Origin: Paracrocinitomix sp040880585
GTDB taxonomy: Bacteria; Bacteroidota; Bacteroidia; Flavobacteriales_D; Crocinitomicaceae
Direction of reading: 5' to 3'
Length of the DNA stretch: 64,000 nt
Assembly (NCBI GenBank): GCA_040880585.1
Contig: JBBDID010000048.1
Span: 1 to 64,000, forward strand
Under the pieces are notes generated by a model. The model was not told the DNA's origin, did no database searches, and saw nothing but the letters and a program-made list of their open reading frames with translations. The translations under genes were made by a program, and so were the position numbers. Shown here piece after piece: positions 43,475 to 52,046 of the stretch; the first letter of the stretch is position 1, and each line of letters opens with the position of its first letter.

Positions 43475-44203
43475 ATGGATCGTCACAATTTACACCATGC
43501 TTTTGGGCGAAAAGCCGGCTTTGTAGAAAAATACCTGGGAGAATTTGTTTACGGAGGGATTGACGGTTGTGTCACTACCTTTGCCGTTGTTGCCGGTTCT
43601 GTTGGTGCCGGATTGGATAGCTCTATTATTATTATATTGGGTTTTGCCAATTTACTGGCTGATGGCTTTTCCATGTCAATCGGTGCCTATTTATCTACTA
43701 AATCTGGTAAAGACAATTATCGCAAGCACCGAAAAGTAGAGTATTGGGAGATCGAAAATATGCCTGAAACTGAAAGAGAAGAAGTTCGTCTCATTTACCG
43801 GGAAAAGGGGTTTGAGGGCGAATTACTAGAACAGATCGTAGACGTTATCACAGCAGATAAAGACCGTTGGGTGGATGTAATGATGAAGGATGAACTGGAG
43901 ATGATCAAAGAGGATAAGACTGCCTTTACTGTTGGTTGGATGACATTTATCTCTTTTATCATCATTGGATTGGTTCCCTTGTGTGCGTACGTATGGGATT
44001 TTATCGCTCCCATTGATGGCAACCCTTTTTTAATCGCATCCATCTTAACAGGATTTGGTTTTCTCCTTGTTGGAATATTAAAAAGTAAAGTGAATAAAAC
44101 CAACGTGATTAGAGGCGTTTCAGAAACCTTGTTATTGGGAGCTGCCGCCGCATTTGTCGCTTATTTTGCAGGCGATTTTCTGGAGTATTTGATCAATGGT
44201 TGA
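43475..44203 (+). CDS. VIT1/CCC1 family metal transporter
   Basis: The product is 242 residues. The first helix pair has GEFVYGGIDGCVTTFAVVAGSVGAGLD and ILGFANLLADGFSMSIGAYLSTKS, which are signature motifs of the VIT1/CCC1 family of iron and manganese transporters. A charged cytoplasmic metal-binding helical domain follows (about 85-145, rich in Glu and Asp). Three more helices end the protein. It probably exports Fe(II) or Mn(II), or sequesters it. It is a single gene. Confidence 0.92.
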   Translation: MDRHNLHHAFGRKAGFVEKYLGEFVYGGIDGCVTTFAVVAGSVGAGLDSSIIIILGFANLLADGFSMSIGAYLSTKSGKDNYRKHRKVEYWEIENMPETEREEVRLIYREKGFEGELLEQIVDVITADKDRWVDVMMKDELEMIKEDKTAFTVGWMTFISFIIIGLVPLCAYVWDFIAPIDGNPFLIASILTGFGFLLVGILKSKVNKTNVIRGVSETLLLGAAAAFVAYFAGDFLEYLING

Positions 44204-44213
44204 TGTTTTTCTT

Positions 44214-45368
44214 TCAAAAAAAGCTTTTACCTTCCTTTACCATTCTTCTTAATAAAACAGAAGGACGATAACGATCTTCTCCATATTCATATTGTAAGTG
44301 TTCCAGCTCCCCTAAAACTTTATCCAGCCCAATTTCATCTGCCCATTCCAACAAGCCTTTGGGATAATTCACGCCTTTTGTCATGGCCAGATCAATGTCT
44401 TTAGGAGAGGCTATTTTTAAGAATACGGCATCCACCGCTTCATTGATCAACATCACCAATATCCGGTTCAAAATTGCGCTTCCCAGCTGTTCATCTTTAT
44501 TGGGTTCAGGATTCGTTGACCCTTCTGCGTAATCATAATACCCACGACCTGATTTACGTCCATACCATCCTGCTTCTGAATGTCTTTTTTGTGTAAAAGA
44601 CGGTTTATATCTGGGGTCATAATAAAAAGCCGCAAAAACAGATTCAGTCACGGTGTAATTCACATCATTTCCAATATAATCCATCAAGGTAAATGGCCCC
44701 ATTTTAAATCCTCCCAGAGCGGTCATGGCCCAATCAATGGTCGCAAAATCTGCTATTCCTTCTTCATATATTCTTAAGGCTTCTCCGTAAAACGGACGCG
44801 CTACCCTATTGACGATAAAACCGGGAGTATCTTTTGCTAATACGGTTACTTTTTTCCATGAGTCGATCAATTCTCTGGATTTTTTAGTGGTTGCTTCTGC
44901 AGTTTGTACGGCCGGAATAATTTCTACCAATGGCATAAGCGGTGCCGGATTAAAGAAATGAATTCCAATCACCCGATCCGGCTTTTTGCAAGCGGCAGCA
45001 ATGGAGGCTACTGAAAGAGAAGAAGTATTGGTGGCAAGAATACAGTCTTCATCCACACAATTTTCAAGCGTTGAAAACACTTTCTTTTTAATGTCAAGGT
45101 TCTCAATAATTGCTTCAATAACTATCGAAGATCCCGAAAAATCAGCAGTATCTGTTGAATACAATATTCTGTTTTGAATAGCGCTGGCTTCTTCTCTGCT
45201 CAGTCGTTGCTTCTCTACCTGACGATCCATAATTTTGGCCAGTTGATCTCTTGATTTGTCCAATTGCTGTTGATTACTATCCGAAATCACGACATTGTGC
45301 CCCGATTGTGATGCAATTTGTGCGATTCCCGATCCCATTGACCCGGCTCCTAGTATTGATATCTTCAT
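44214..45368 (-). CDS. paaH: 3-hydroxyacyl-CoA dehydrogenase (PaaH-like)
   Basis: The product is 384 residues. The NAD-binding loop is ISILGAGSMGSGIAQIASQSGHNV, and the catalytic region is NTSSLSVASIAAACKKPDRVIGIHFFNPAPLMPLVEI (catalytic His). Two C-terminal 3HCDH domains follow, the second with INEAVDAVFLKIASPKDIDLAMTKGVNYPKG. It oxidises 3-hydroxyacyl-CoA, probably 3-hydroxyadipyl-CoA in phenylacetate breakdown, because the next coding gene upstream is paaG. A repeat-flanked gene separates the two. No other paa genes are in view. Confidence 0.88.
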   Translation of the reverse strand: MKISILGAGSMGSGIAQIASQSGHNVVISDSNQQQLDKSRDQLAKIMDRQVEKQRLSREEASAIQNRILYSTDTADFSGSSIVIEAIIENLDIKKKVFSTLENCVDEDCILATNTSSLSVASIAAACKKPDRVIGIHFFNPAPLMPLVEIIPAVQTAEATTKKSRELIDSWKKVTVLAKDTPGFIVNRVARPFYGEALRIYEEGIADFATIDWAMTALGGFKMGPFTLMDYIGNDVNYTVTESVFAAFYYDPRYKPSFTQKRHSEAGWYGRKSGRGYYDYAEGSTNPEPNKDEQLGSAILNRILVMLINEAVDAVFLKIASPKDIDLAMTKGVNYPKGLLEWADEIGLDKVLGELEHLQYEYGEDRYRPSVLLRRMVKEGKSFF

Positions 45369-45396
45369 GTTTAGTTGATTAGTTAATGGTTGATTA

Positions 45397-45530
45397 GTTG
45401 GCCGTCGCGCAGACCAACTCTCTATTTTTTATTTAGTTTGTGGTTAAGGTTGGCCGTCACGCAGACCAACTCTCTATTTTTTATTTAGTTTGTGATTAAG
45501 GTTGGCCGTCACGCAGGCCAGCGCTATTTT
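45397..45530. repeat. 52-bp tandem repeats with internal palindrome
   Basis: Two full copies (45397-45448 and 45449-45500) differ at two bases, and a partial third copy starts at 45501. Each begins GTTGGCCGTCACGCAGACCA (or similar). The third copy has TTGGCC and GGCCAG arms. The inverted copy of this start lies at 45945-45966, on the other side of the four-helix-bundle gene. Confidence 0.85.
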
Positions 45531-45913
45531 CTTTGTTTTTTATTTATTTCTTTTCTTTTTTCCGTTCTTAAAAAGTTAATATATCCGTTCAACATTTTTA
45601 TACATTTTTCATATTGAATCATGTATTCATCAAATTCACTTTGGGAGATAAATTCCGAATCAAGCGCTACAATTAAATGATCTTTTGATTCCGTTAAGGA
45701 TCCTCTGGCTGTTCTGCAAAACTGAATATTTTCTTGAAAATGAAACCGCCCGTGCCCCTCTGAAATATTATTGGTAATCGACCTGCTTGATCGTAACAGT
45801 TGGTCTTTCAGACGGAATTTTTCATCAGCAGGAAAACGCGCTATCAGTACTCGCATTTGATTGCGAAAAACTCGTGCCTCTTTCCAAACTTCTAAATCAG
45901 TAAAATCCAACAC
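45524..45913 (-). CDS. Four-helix-bundle protein (S23 / 23S rRNA intervening-sequence protein family)
   Basis: The product is 129 residues. The start LDFTDLEVWKEARVFRNQM, the central LKDQLLRSSRSITNNISEGHGR and the ending in a Lys-rich tail define this family. Such proteins are often encoded in rRNA intervening sequences or as small stand-alone genes, with no known catalytic role. Related proteins (Avd) accompany diversity-generating retroelements, but no reverse transcriptase is in view. It is inserted between paaH and paaG with matching repeats on both sides, so it looks like a late arrival. Confidence 0.85.
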   Translation of the reverse strand: MLDFTDLEVWKEARVFRNQMRVLIARFPADEKFRLKDQLLRSSRSITNNISEGHGRFHFQENIQFCRTARGSLTESKDHLIVALDSEFISQSEFDEYMIQYEKCIKMLNGYINFLRTEKRKEINKKQRK

Positions 45914-45944
45914 AATATTTCTTTTTCAAATTAATTAAAAGTGA

Positions 45945-45966
45945 GTTGGCCTGCGTGACGGCCAAC
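45945..45966. repeat. Inverted copy of the GTTGGCC repeat
   Basis: A hairpin with arms GTTGGCC and GGCCAAC around TGCGTGAC. It is the reverse complement of the beginning of the repeats at 45449 and 45501, so the four-helix-bundle gene is bracketed by inverted repeat copies. Confidence 0.8.
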
Positions 45967-45983
45967 CAATTAACTCTGCACTA

Positions 45984-46760
45984 TCACTCCCCCTTAAACT
46001 CCGGCTTTCGTTTTTCTAAAAAGGCAGCAACCCCTTCATTGTAATCATAAGTAGACCCTGCCAATGTTTGTAATTCCTCTTCCCGCTTCAGTTGTGTTCC
46101 TAAATCAGAAACCAAAGAAACATTCAATGCTCTTTTTGTCAAACCCAATCCTTTAGTAGGCATTTTAGACAATTGAATCGCTATTTTCATGCTGGCATCT
46201 TCAAATGCATCATCTGCAAAGTATTGATAGATCATTCCCATTTGCTGTGCCTCTTTGGCGCCCACTTTATCGCCCAACATCATCAATGCAGATGCCCTTT
46301 GCAGACCTATTAATCTTGGTAAGGTGTAGGTTCCGCCTGAATCCGGAATCAATCCTATCTTACTAAAAGCCTGAATAAAACTTGCTGATTCAGAAGCGAC
46401 ACAGATGTCACAAGCCAGGGCGATATTTGCTCCGGCTCCGGCTGCTACACCATTTACTGCAGCAACAATAGGTTTTTCAATGTTTCGGATACGCTCAATG
46501 ATCGGATTGTAATGGTCTCTCACAATTGAAGTCAATTCAGGTCCGTTGGGATCGGTCACTTCCTGCAAATCCTGACCGGCACAAAATGCTTTTCCTTCAC
46601 CGGTAATGTAAATTGCCCGGACATTATTATTGTCTTCACACTCATCTAATCTGCTTTGCAGGGCCTTCGCCATCTCTTTATTAAAGCTGTTAAATACATT
46701 GGGACGATTCAACCTTATAATCGCTACCTGATCTTTTATTTCGAATAGGATGGAACTCAT
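45984..46760 (-). CDS. paaG: Enoyl-CoA hydratase/isomerase (PaaG-like)
   Basis: The product is 258 residues with a crotonase fold. The start VAIIRLNRPNVFNSFNKEM, the oxyanion-hole GEGKAFCAGQDLQEV and IVAAVNGVAAGAGANIALACD are diagnostic. FSKIGLIPDSGGTYTLPRLIG carries the Asp typical of PaaG, which isomerises ring-1,2-epoxyphenylacetyl-CoA to the oxepin. The neighbouring dehydrogenase supports this role. A general beta-oxidation hydratase remains possible, since the catalytic Glu pair of hydratases is not clear here. Confidence 0.85.
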   Translation of the reverse strand: MSSILFEIKDQVAIIRLNRPNVFNSFNKEMAKALQSRLDECEDNNNVRAIYITGEGKAFCAGQDLQEVTDPNGPELTSIVRDHYNPIIERIRNIEKPIVAAVNGVAAGAGANIALACDICVASESASFIQAFSKIGLIPDSGGTYTLPRLIGLQRASALMMLGDKVGAKEAQQMGMIYQYFADDAFEDASMKIAIQLSKMPTKGLGLTKRALNVSLVSDLGTQLKREEELQTLAGSTYDYNEGVAAFLEKRKPEFKGE

Positions 46761-46855
46761 TTTGATAATTTTTGAGCTAAAAATAAGGATTCTGAGAGGA
46801 ATGCCGTTAGATTATTCGTTAGATTTATGCACAGTATTTTCATAATCTGCATCAG

Positions 46856-47620
46856 ATGTACAAAACAACATTGATTACAGGAGCGACAGCGGGATTTGGT
46901 AAAGCAACTGCTGAAGTTTTTGCTCAAAACGGACACGATCTCATCATTACCGGACGAAGAGAAGAACGACTACTGAAGTTAAAAAAGCGATTGGAAGTAG
47001 AATTCAGAGTAAAAGTGCTTCCCCTTTGTTTTGATGTTCAAAAAGAAGAAGAGGTTTTTTCAACACTCAATCAACTCCCCGAAACATGGAAAAATATTGA
47101 GATCTTAATTAATAACGCAGGACTGGCCAGTGGCCTCGACCCTATCCATGAAGGTGATGTGGAAGACTGGAATAAGATGATTGACACCAATGTAAAGGGC
47201 TTATTGTACGTTTCAAAGGCGATTATTCCCGGAATGGTTGAGCGTAAAAAAGGACATATTATTAATGTAGGATCGACTGCGGGAAAAGAAGTGTATCCGA
47301 ATGGAAATGTGTATTGTGCCTCAAAACACGCGGTAGATGCCATTTCAAAAGGAATGCGTCTGGATTTACTGCCACACGGAATCAAAGTCACGCAAATTGC
47401 ACCCGGAGCAGCAGATACTGAATTTTCAACGGTCCGTTTTCACGGTGATAAAGAAAAAGCAAATGCTTCATATAAAGGCTATGAGCCTATGCGGGCAGAA
47501 GATATCGCCGAACTGATTTATTACAGCACTACCCTGCCGAAACACCTTTGCATTAATGACATGGTAGTTACTTCTCTGGCTCAGGCGAATAGTTATGTGT
47601 TTCATAGAAGAGAAGAATAA
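46856..47620 (+). CDS. Short-chain dehydrogenase (YdfG-like)
   Basis: The product is 254 residues. The cofactor loop TLITGATAGFGKATAEVFA with ITGRREERL indicates NADP preference. NAGLASGLDP and the catalytic Ser...Tyr-x-x-x-Lys (VGSTAGKEVYPNGNVYCASKHAV) follow. The ending with HLCINDMVVTSLAQANSY is typical of YdfG, which oxidises 3-hydroxy acids and L-allo-threonine and also reduces malonic semialdehyde. It is a stand-alone gene divergent from paaG. Confidence 0.88.
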   Translation: MYKTTLITGATAGFGKATAEVFAQNGHDLIITGRREERLLKLKKRLEVEFRVKVLPLCFDVQKEEEVFSTLNQLPETWKNIEILINNAGLASGLDPIHEGDVEDWNKMIDTNVKGLLYVSKAIIPGMVERKKGHIINVGSTAGKEVYPNGNVYCASKHAVDAISKGMRLDLLPHGIKVTQIAPGAADTEFSTVRFHGDKEKANASYKGYEPMRAEDIAELIYYSTTLPKHLCINDMVVTSLAQANSYVFHRREE

Positions 47621-47759
47621 TGTCTAGTGTGGTGATTGCTGTTGAAAAAACTTTCTCTTCTTCATTTTTTTACGGTCATCATCTTACCCCTTATTTTCAC
47701 CTTCCCTTTCTCAAAAAATGTTCATTTGATATCTCATTATTCTTCCTTATCTTTCTGAG

Positions 47760-48350
47760 GTGAAACGCTTTTTTTCTTATCTTCTTATTTTTTCCTTTCA
47801 CGGAATAATTGCTCAGACCAATATTGAAACACCCTATGGTTTTCCCAATCTTTATGTAAACATGCCCACTTCTAAGTTATTGGCAGAAATGGGCCAACCA
47901 ACAGAGGTCAGGTCTTTTGAATCGGAAAAAAAAGTATGGGTAGATGGTGGTTATGACATTAGTAAATCTATTGCTTTTTTAATTGGTTTTGACCAGGTGT
48001 ATCTTTTCGATTATCAAAATAAGTATTGTTTATGGAAAGCTTATGTACTCAATGATCAGGTCATTTACATGAATTTAACCAGCCGTTATGTACGCGAAGA
48101 ATTCACAAAACAACTAACGATACGCAATGAATTACATTTTCACGACTCTATTGCAGCATTTGAAAAAATATTGGGAAAAAACTTCTTCCCCGATCGTGGC
48201 TTTGGTTACACGGATTACCTTTACCACGACCTGGGAATCAGATTTACTTTTAAACAGGGGGTGATGACAAACATCTATCTGTACAGGCGGCTTACCAATA
48301 AGGCAGACCTCTATATTTTAGCGCGTCACTTCCCCCGGGATAAAGAGTAG
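47760..48350 (+). CDS. Hypothetical secreted protein
   Basis: The product is 196 residues from a GTG at 47760. The start codon is chosen because it opens a signal peptide (MKRFFSYLLIFSFHGIIAQ). The mature protein contains two repeated-looking parts around MPTSKLLAEMGQPTEVRSFE and FEKILGKNFFPDRGFGYTDYLYHDLGIRFTF, which recall SmpA/OmlA-type or DUF-type beta domains. I cannot assign a family. The preceding 140 bases are T- and C-rich and hold no other gene. Confidence 0.55.
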   Translation: MKRFFSYLLIFSFHGIIAQTNIETPYGFPNLYVNMPTSKLLAEMGQPTEVRSFESEKKVWVDGGYDISKSIAFLIGFDQVYLFDYQNKYCLWKAYVLNDQVIYMNLTSRYVREEFTKQLTIRNELHFHDSIAAFEKILGKNFFPDRGFGYTDYLYHDLGIRFTFKQGVMTNIYLYRRLTNKADLYILARHFPRDKE

Positions 48351-48360
48351 CTTACAAATT

Positions 48361-50277
48361 TTATTTATAGATGAGTTTCGCCGCATCAACCAACTGAATA
48401 AATTCATGTCGGTATCCATTTTTGTCTTTTCCTTTACCTTTTGATGCCAGTTCCATTACCGATTCAAAACTTGCACTGCCCTTGTACTCTGAATCTCTGA
48501 GCAACATCCCAAACTGAGCCACCGCAGCAGAAAATTTATACGCATTTGACCAGGAGCTCTCTTTTGAAATTTTATTTTCTAACGACCGTGACAAAAGAAT
48601 ACTCTTATCGCCATCCGGTTTTTTGTAGCGGAACTTTACGGTCAGCATTTCATCACCAAATTCGGTGTTGACCTCTTTATCCGTTTGATATTTCAACGGA
48701 TCTACATCCGGTGTTTCAACGCCTGTTCCTTCTCCTTTTAGCACGATTTCATAAAGTGCAGTAACGGAATGACCTGCTCCAATCTCACCGGCATCTTTGG
48801 TATCATCATTGAAATCTACATCATTTAACAACCTGTTTTCATATCCTACTAATCTGTAAGATTCAACAATTGCCGGATTAAATTCTACCTGAATTTTTAC
48901 ATCTTTTGCGATTGTATTTAAGGTCGCACCAATCTCTGTTACCAGCACTTTTTTTGCTTCCAACAGATTATCAATATAGGCATAGTTACCGTTTCCTTTA
49001 TCGGCCAATGTTTCCATTTTAGAATCTTTATAATTACCGGTACCAAAGCCTAAGCAAGTCAAAAAGATTCCGGATTTTCGTTGTTCTACAATCAAATCTT
49101 GCATAGCGGCATCTGAACTCATTCCCACATTAAAATCGCCATCTGTAGCAAGAATCACGCGGTTGTTGCCTCCTTTGATAAAATTATCTTTAGCGACCTT
49201 GTAAGCCAACTTGATGCCGGCACCACCGGCTGTACTTCCACCGGCATTCAATTTGTCCAATGCTTCCATAATTTTTGTACTGTTATCAGCAGTAGTTGGC
49301 TCTAATACCAAACCTGCCGCTCCGGCATAAACCACAATTGAAACCTTGTCATTCTCGCCTAACTCATTGACCAAAAGTTTAAATGACTTTTTCAACAAGG
49401 GTAATTTTTGAGAATTGTTCATGGATCCCGAAACATCCACTAAAAAGACTAAATTACTATTTGGCAGATTCTCTTTTTCCATACGTTTCCCCTGCAAGCC
49501 GATATGCACCAGTTTATTGTCATTCCACGGGCAATCGCCTACTTCAGTAGTAATTGAAAAGGGGTGCTCATCAGTGGGATCCGGATAATCATAATTAAAA
49601 TAATTGATCATTTCCTCTACTCTCACCGCACCTTTATCCGGCTTATTTCCCGACAAAATAAATCTTCTGACATTAGAATATGAAGCGGCATCCACATCCA
49701 CAGAAAAAGTTGAAAGCGGACTCACTTTTACGGCTTTATAACCATTTTCCTCAATCGCATTATAGGATTCAGTATTGTGATTGGGATTGTAATCTTTTAC
49801 TCCATAATATTGACTGACACTCCCTTGGGCGCTAGATCTGTGAGAACTATTAAAAAACTTTTTTGTTTTTGTTCGGACGGGCGCATGGTCTCCAGAGGTT
49901 TCTTCTTTTTCTTCCACAATTTCCGGTTTCACGATCTCCGGCTGCATTTCTATGACGAGTTCTACTGTTTTTCCGGCTTCAACCTTTACAGTTGATCGCG
50001 TATATTTCTCATAGCCTTTTAATTCAGCATAGAGATAATAACTGCCTGCATTCACATTTTCAAAAGCAAATATCCCCGATTTATCAGTTTTTACTGAAGT
50101 TTTTGTCATGCGTTGATCTTTAATGTAAACTTTCGCATTCTCAATAGGTTTTTGGTTGTTTTGATCGATTACGACACCTTTGATGGTTCCGGTTTTCGCT
50201 TGGGCTATAGATGAATTTCCGATCAAAAGGAAGAAAATCATCAGCGTTGTACTGAAAAAAATATTTATCGTTTTCAT
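48361..50277 (-). CDS. Secreted vWA domain protein (YfbK-like) with carboxypeptidase-regulatory domain
   Basis: The product is 638 residues. After a signal peptide (about 1-26) comes a carboxypeptidase-regulatory-like beta domain (GTIKGVVIDQNNQKPIENAKV, about 30-115). A vWA domain (about 270-450) with the MIDAS motif DVSGSMNNS and later TDGDFNVG follows. The upstream VSPLSTFSVDVDAASYSNVRRF and the C-terminal half correspond to the YfbK-type flanking domains (DUF3520). Such proteins are envelope-associated, and their partner is unknown. The first part of its 5' region is duplicated at 51946-52027. Confidence 0.85.
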   Translation of the reverse strand: MKTINIFFSTTLMIFFLLIGNSSIAQAKTGTIKGVVIDQNNQKPIENAKVYIKDQRMTKTSVKTDKSGIFAFENVNAGSYYLYAELKGYEKYTRSTVKVEAGKTVELVIEMQPEIVKPEIVEEKEETSGDHAPVRTKTKKFFNSSHRSSAQGSVSQYYGVKDYNPNHNTESYNAIEENGYKAVKVSPLSTFSVDVDAASYSNVRRFILSGNKPDKGAVRVEEMINYFNYDYPDPTDEHPFSITTEVGDCPWNDNKLVHIGLQGKRMEKENLPNSNLVFLVDVSGSMNNSQKLPLLKKSFKLLVNELGENDKVSIVVYAGAAGLVLEPTTADNSTKIMEALDKLNAGGSTAGGAGIKLAYKVAKDNFIKGGNNRVILATDGDFNVGMSSDAAMQDLIVEQRKSGIFLTCLGFGTGNYKDSKMETLADKGNGNYAYIDNLLEAKKVLVTEIGATLNTIAKDVKIQVEFNPAIVESYRLVGYENRLLNDVDFNDDTKDAGEIGAGHSVTALYEIVLKGEGTGVETPDVDPLKYQTDKEVNTEFGDEMLTVKFRYKKPDGDKSILLSRSLENKISKESSWSNAYKFSAAVAQFGMLLRDSEYKGSASFESVMELASKGKGKDKNGYRHEFIQLVDAAKLIYK

Positions 50278-50353
50278 AGTTTCAATTTTTTAGGTCGATT
50301 TGTATATCGTTTCGACTGATTTCAAGACCCTGTAAAACTATGGTTGAAAAAGG
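50270..50353. repeat. 5' region of the vWA gene, copy 1
   Basis: This stretch covers the vWA start codon (50277) and its 5' region. It matches 51946-52027: GTTTTCATAGTTT is identical and the block ACTGATTTCAAGAC-x-CTGTAAAA has one mismatch. Both are oriented the same way. Confidence 0.7.
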
Positions 50354-50642
50354 TTCAGTTTTTTTTTATTAGCGATATTGGCGACTAATAATCAATCAAA
50401 GCTTCTATTAACCAATCAATCTTGCTACACTTCCATTTAGCGTGGATTTATAAAGGCTCTGCCCCGCCGCAGGTGGATAGCTTACAAAGCAGTATAATTT
50501 TACAAAGCCACAATCACAAATGTGAAACGTAGAGAACGCTTTGTGCTTGTAGGCTTTGTTATTATGCGCTTTCGTGACTAGGAACCGGAGGCGGATATGG
50601 CAGCCAAATAACAATTCTTTACACATTGAGCGTTAACTTTAT
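50354..50642. other. Intergenic region without a convincing gene
   Basis: The stretch between the vWA 5' region and the GAF kinase promoter holds no convincing gene. A stem can form between TACAAAGCC (near 50501) and GGCTTTGTTA (near 50551). The segment GGCTCTGCCCCGCCGCAGG near 50455 is GC-rich compared with its surroundings and resembles dispersed intergenic repeats seen elsewhere in the window. Confidence 0.4.
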
Positions 50643-50650
50643 TACCTTTG
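50643..50650 (+). promoter_or_regulatory. Candidate -7 promoter box for the GAF/LytS-type kinase
   Basis: TACCTTTG fits TAnnTTTG and lies 32 bases before the ATG at 50683. It follows TTAACTTTATT, the same 11 bases found in the leader repeats A, B and C near the left end of the window. Confidence 0.45.
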
Positions 50651-50682
50651 ATAGTATCACATGACACCTATTCAAAACACCT

Positions 50683-51855
50683 ATGAAGGAACCTGCATTT
50701 TCAGATTTACTCAGCACTGAACTCCTGGTAGATACTGTTCAGAAACTTTCTCTCGCCCGGGACATAAAAACAGTGATGCGTATTGTGCGCAGTGTTGCCC
50801 GAGAACTCACAGGGGCTGATGGTGCTACTTTTGTACTGAGAGACGATAATCTGTGTTATTATGCTGATGAAGATGCTATCAAGCCGTTGTGGAAAGGAAG
50901 TCGTTTCCCTATGGAAAGCTGTATAAGTGGTTGGGCAATGTTGAATAAAAAACCAGCTGTAATAAAAGATATTTATGAGGACAATCGAATACCACTAGAT
51001 GCATACAAGAAAACTTTCGTAAAAAGTTTGGTTACTGTTCCCATTCGCACGGTCGACCCAATAGGTGCAATAGGAAACTATTGGGCAAAACAACGTCAGC
51101 CATCAGAACGGGAAGTTGCTTTGCTTCAAGCCCTGGCTAACGTTACTGCAGTAGCCATAGAAAATATTGAAGTGCGTAACAAACTAGAAGAAAAACATAA
51201 ACTTGTATTGACTTATCATGCGCGATCTTTAAGCAGTCAATTGAATCCACATTTTATTTTTAACGTCTTAAATTCTATTCAATATTATATACTGGAAAAC
51301 AAACAGTTATTGGGACTTGAATACCTTACTTCTTTTGCAAGTTTAATGAGGATGACACTTGATAACTCCCGTTTAGATTACATTACTATAGAAGATGAAG
51401 TTAAATTTCTTACCCGGTACATTGAATTGGAATCAAGCAGGTTTGAAAATAAATTTAAGTATGTAATAGAAGTCTCAGATGAAATAAATGAAGAAGATGT
51501 TTTACTTCCTCCAATGATTATCCAACCTTATGTAGAGAATGCTATAATGCATGGTGTAGCAAACAGAACAGAAAATGGAGAACTTTCTGTCAAATTTTCT
51601 CGTGAAGATTCAAAACTATTTTGCCGGGTGAAAGATAACGGGGTGGGGCGAGAAAAATCAGCTGAAATAAATGCTGCTTCAACTGATAAAAAACATAAAT
51701 CTGCCGGAATGGAATTAATCGGTTCTCGACTAAAATTGTTACAAGAAATAGAGAAAGGTGAGTATAATACATCTGTAAATGACATCATAGATAAAAATGG
51801 AAAACTAGCGGGAACTGAGGTTGTTATTGAAATGCCGATAAATGAAGATGTATAA
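50683..51855 (+). CDS. GAF-domain sensor histidine kinase (LytS/YehU type)
   Basis: The product is 390 residues without membrane helices. A GAF domain (about 15-165; ELTGADGATFVLRDDNLCYYADED...) precedes the His_kinase domain LSSQLNPHFIFNVLNSIQYYI (about 185), where the His in NPHFIFN is the phospho-acceptor of the LytS family. The ATPase has PPMIIQPYVENAIMHGV (N-box) and VKDNGVGREKS (G1). LytS kinases usually pair with a LytTR response regulator, but none is adjacent. It is an orphan between the two copies of the vWA 5' region. Confidence 0.9.
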   Translation: MKEPAFSDLLSTELLVDTVQKLSLARDIKTVMRIVRSVARELTGADGATFVLRDDNLCYYADEDAIKPLWKGSRFPMESCISGWAMLNKKPAVIKDIYEDNRIPLDAYKKTFVKSLVTVPIRTVDPIGAIGNYWAKQRQPSEREVALLQALANVTAVAIENIEVRNKLEEKHKLVLTYHARSLSSQLNPHFIFNVLNSIQYYILENKQLLGLEYLTSFASLMRMTLDNSRLDYITIEDEVKFLTRYIELESSRFENKFKYVIEVSDEINEEDVLLPPMIIQPYVENAIMHGVANRTENGELSVKFSREDSKLFCRVKDNGVGREKSAEINAASTDKKHKSAGMELIGSRLKLLQEIEKGEYNTSVNDIIDKNGKLAGTEVVIEMPINEDV

Positions 51856-51945
51856 TGTATTAACTGAGGTGTTAATTCGTTTTCAATCGACAAGGGATAG
51901 CAAAGGTTTCTTGTATTATGAATACCAAAGAACAGGACACTCATT

Positions 51946-52027
51946 GTTTTCATAGTTTTATTTTTTGTCAATCACATAACAGTCATTACTGATTTCAAGA
52001 CACTGTAAAAACTAAAGCTTAAAAAGG
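51946..52027. repeat. 5' region of the vWA gene, copy 2 (remnant)
   Basis: This copy includes the equivalent of the vWA start codon (minus-strand ATG at 51953, M-K-T then unrelated sequence). No vWA-like coding sequence follows it, so it looks like what remains of a second, deleted copy of the vWA gene. Confidence 0.65.
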
Positions 52028-52046
52028 ATCAAAAAGATTTAAAAAA

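Noticed and set aside
45524..45913. Diversity-generating retroelement accessory protein (Avd)
   Set aside because: No reverse transcriptase or template/variable repeat is nearby, and the sequence matches the S23 group.
50408..50626. Minus-strand open frame of 72 codons in the vWA-kinase gap
   Set aside because: It runs across repeat-like sequence with stems, has no recognisable domain or start signal, and its composition does not look coding.
51528..51945. Minus-strand frame antisense to the GAF/LytS-type kinase gene's 3' end
   Set aside because: It is a shadow of the kinase gene. Only the 5' remnant at 51946-52027 has support.
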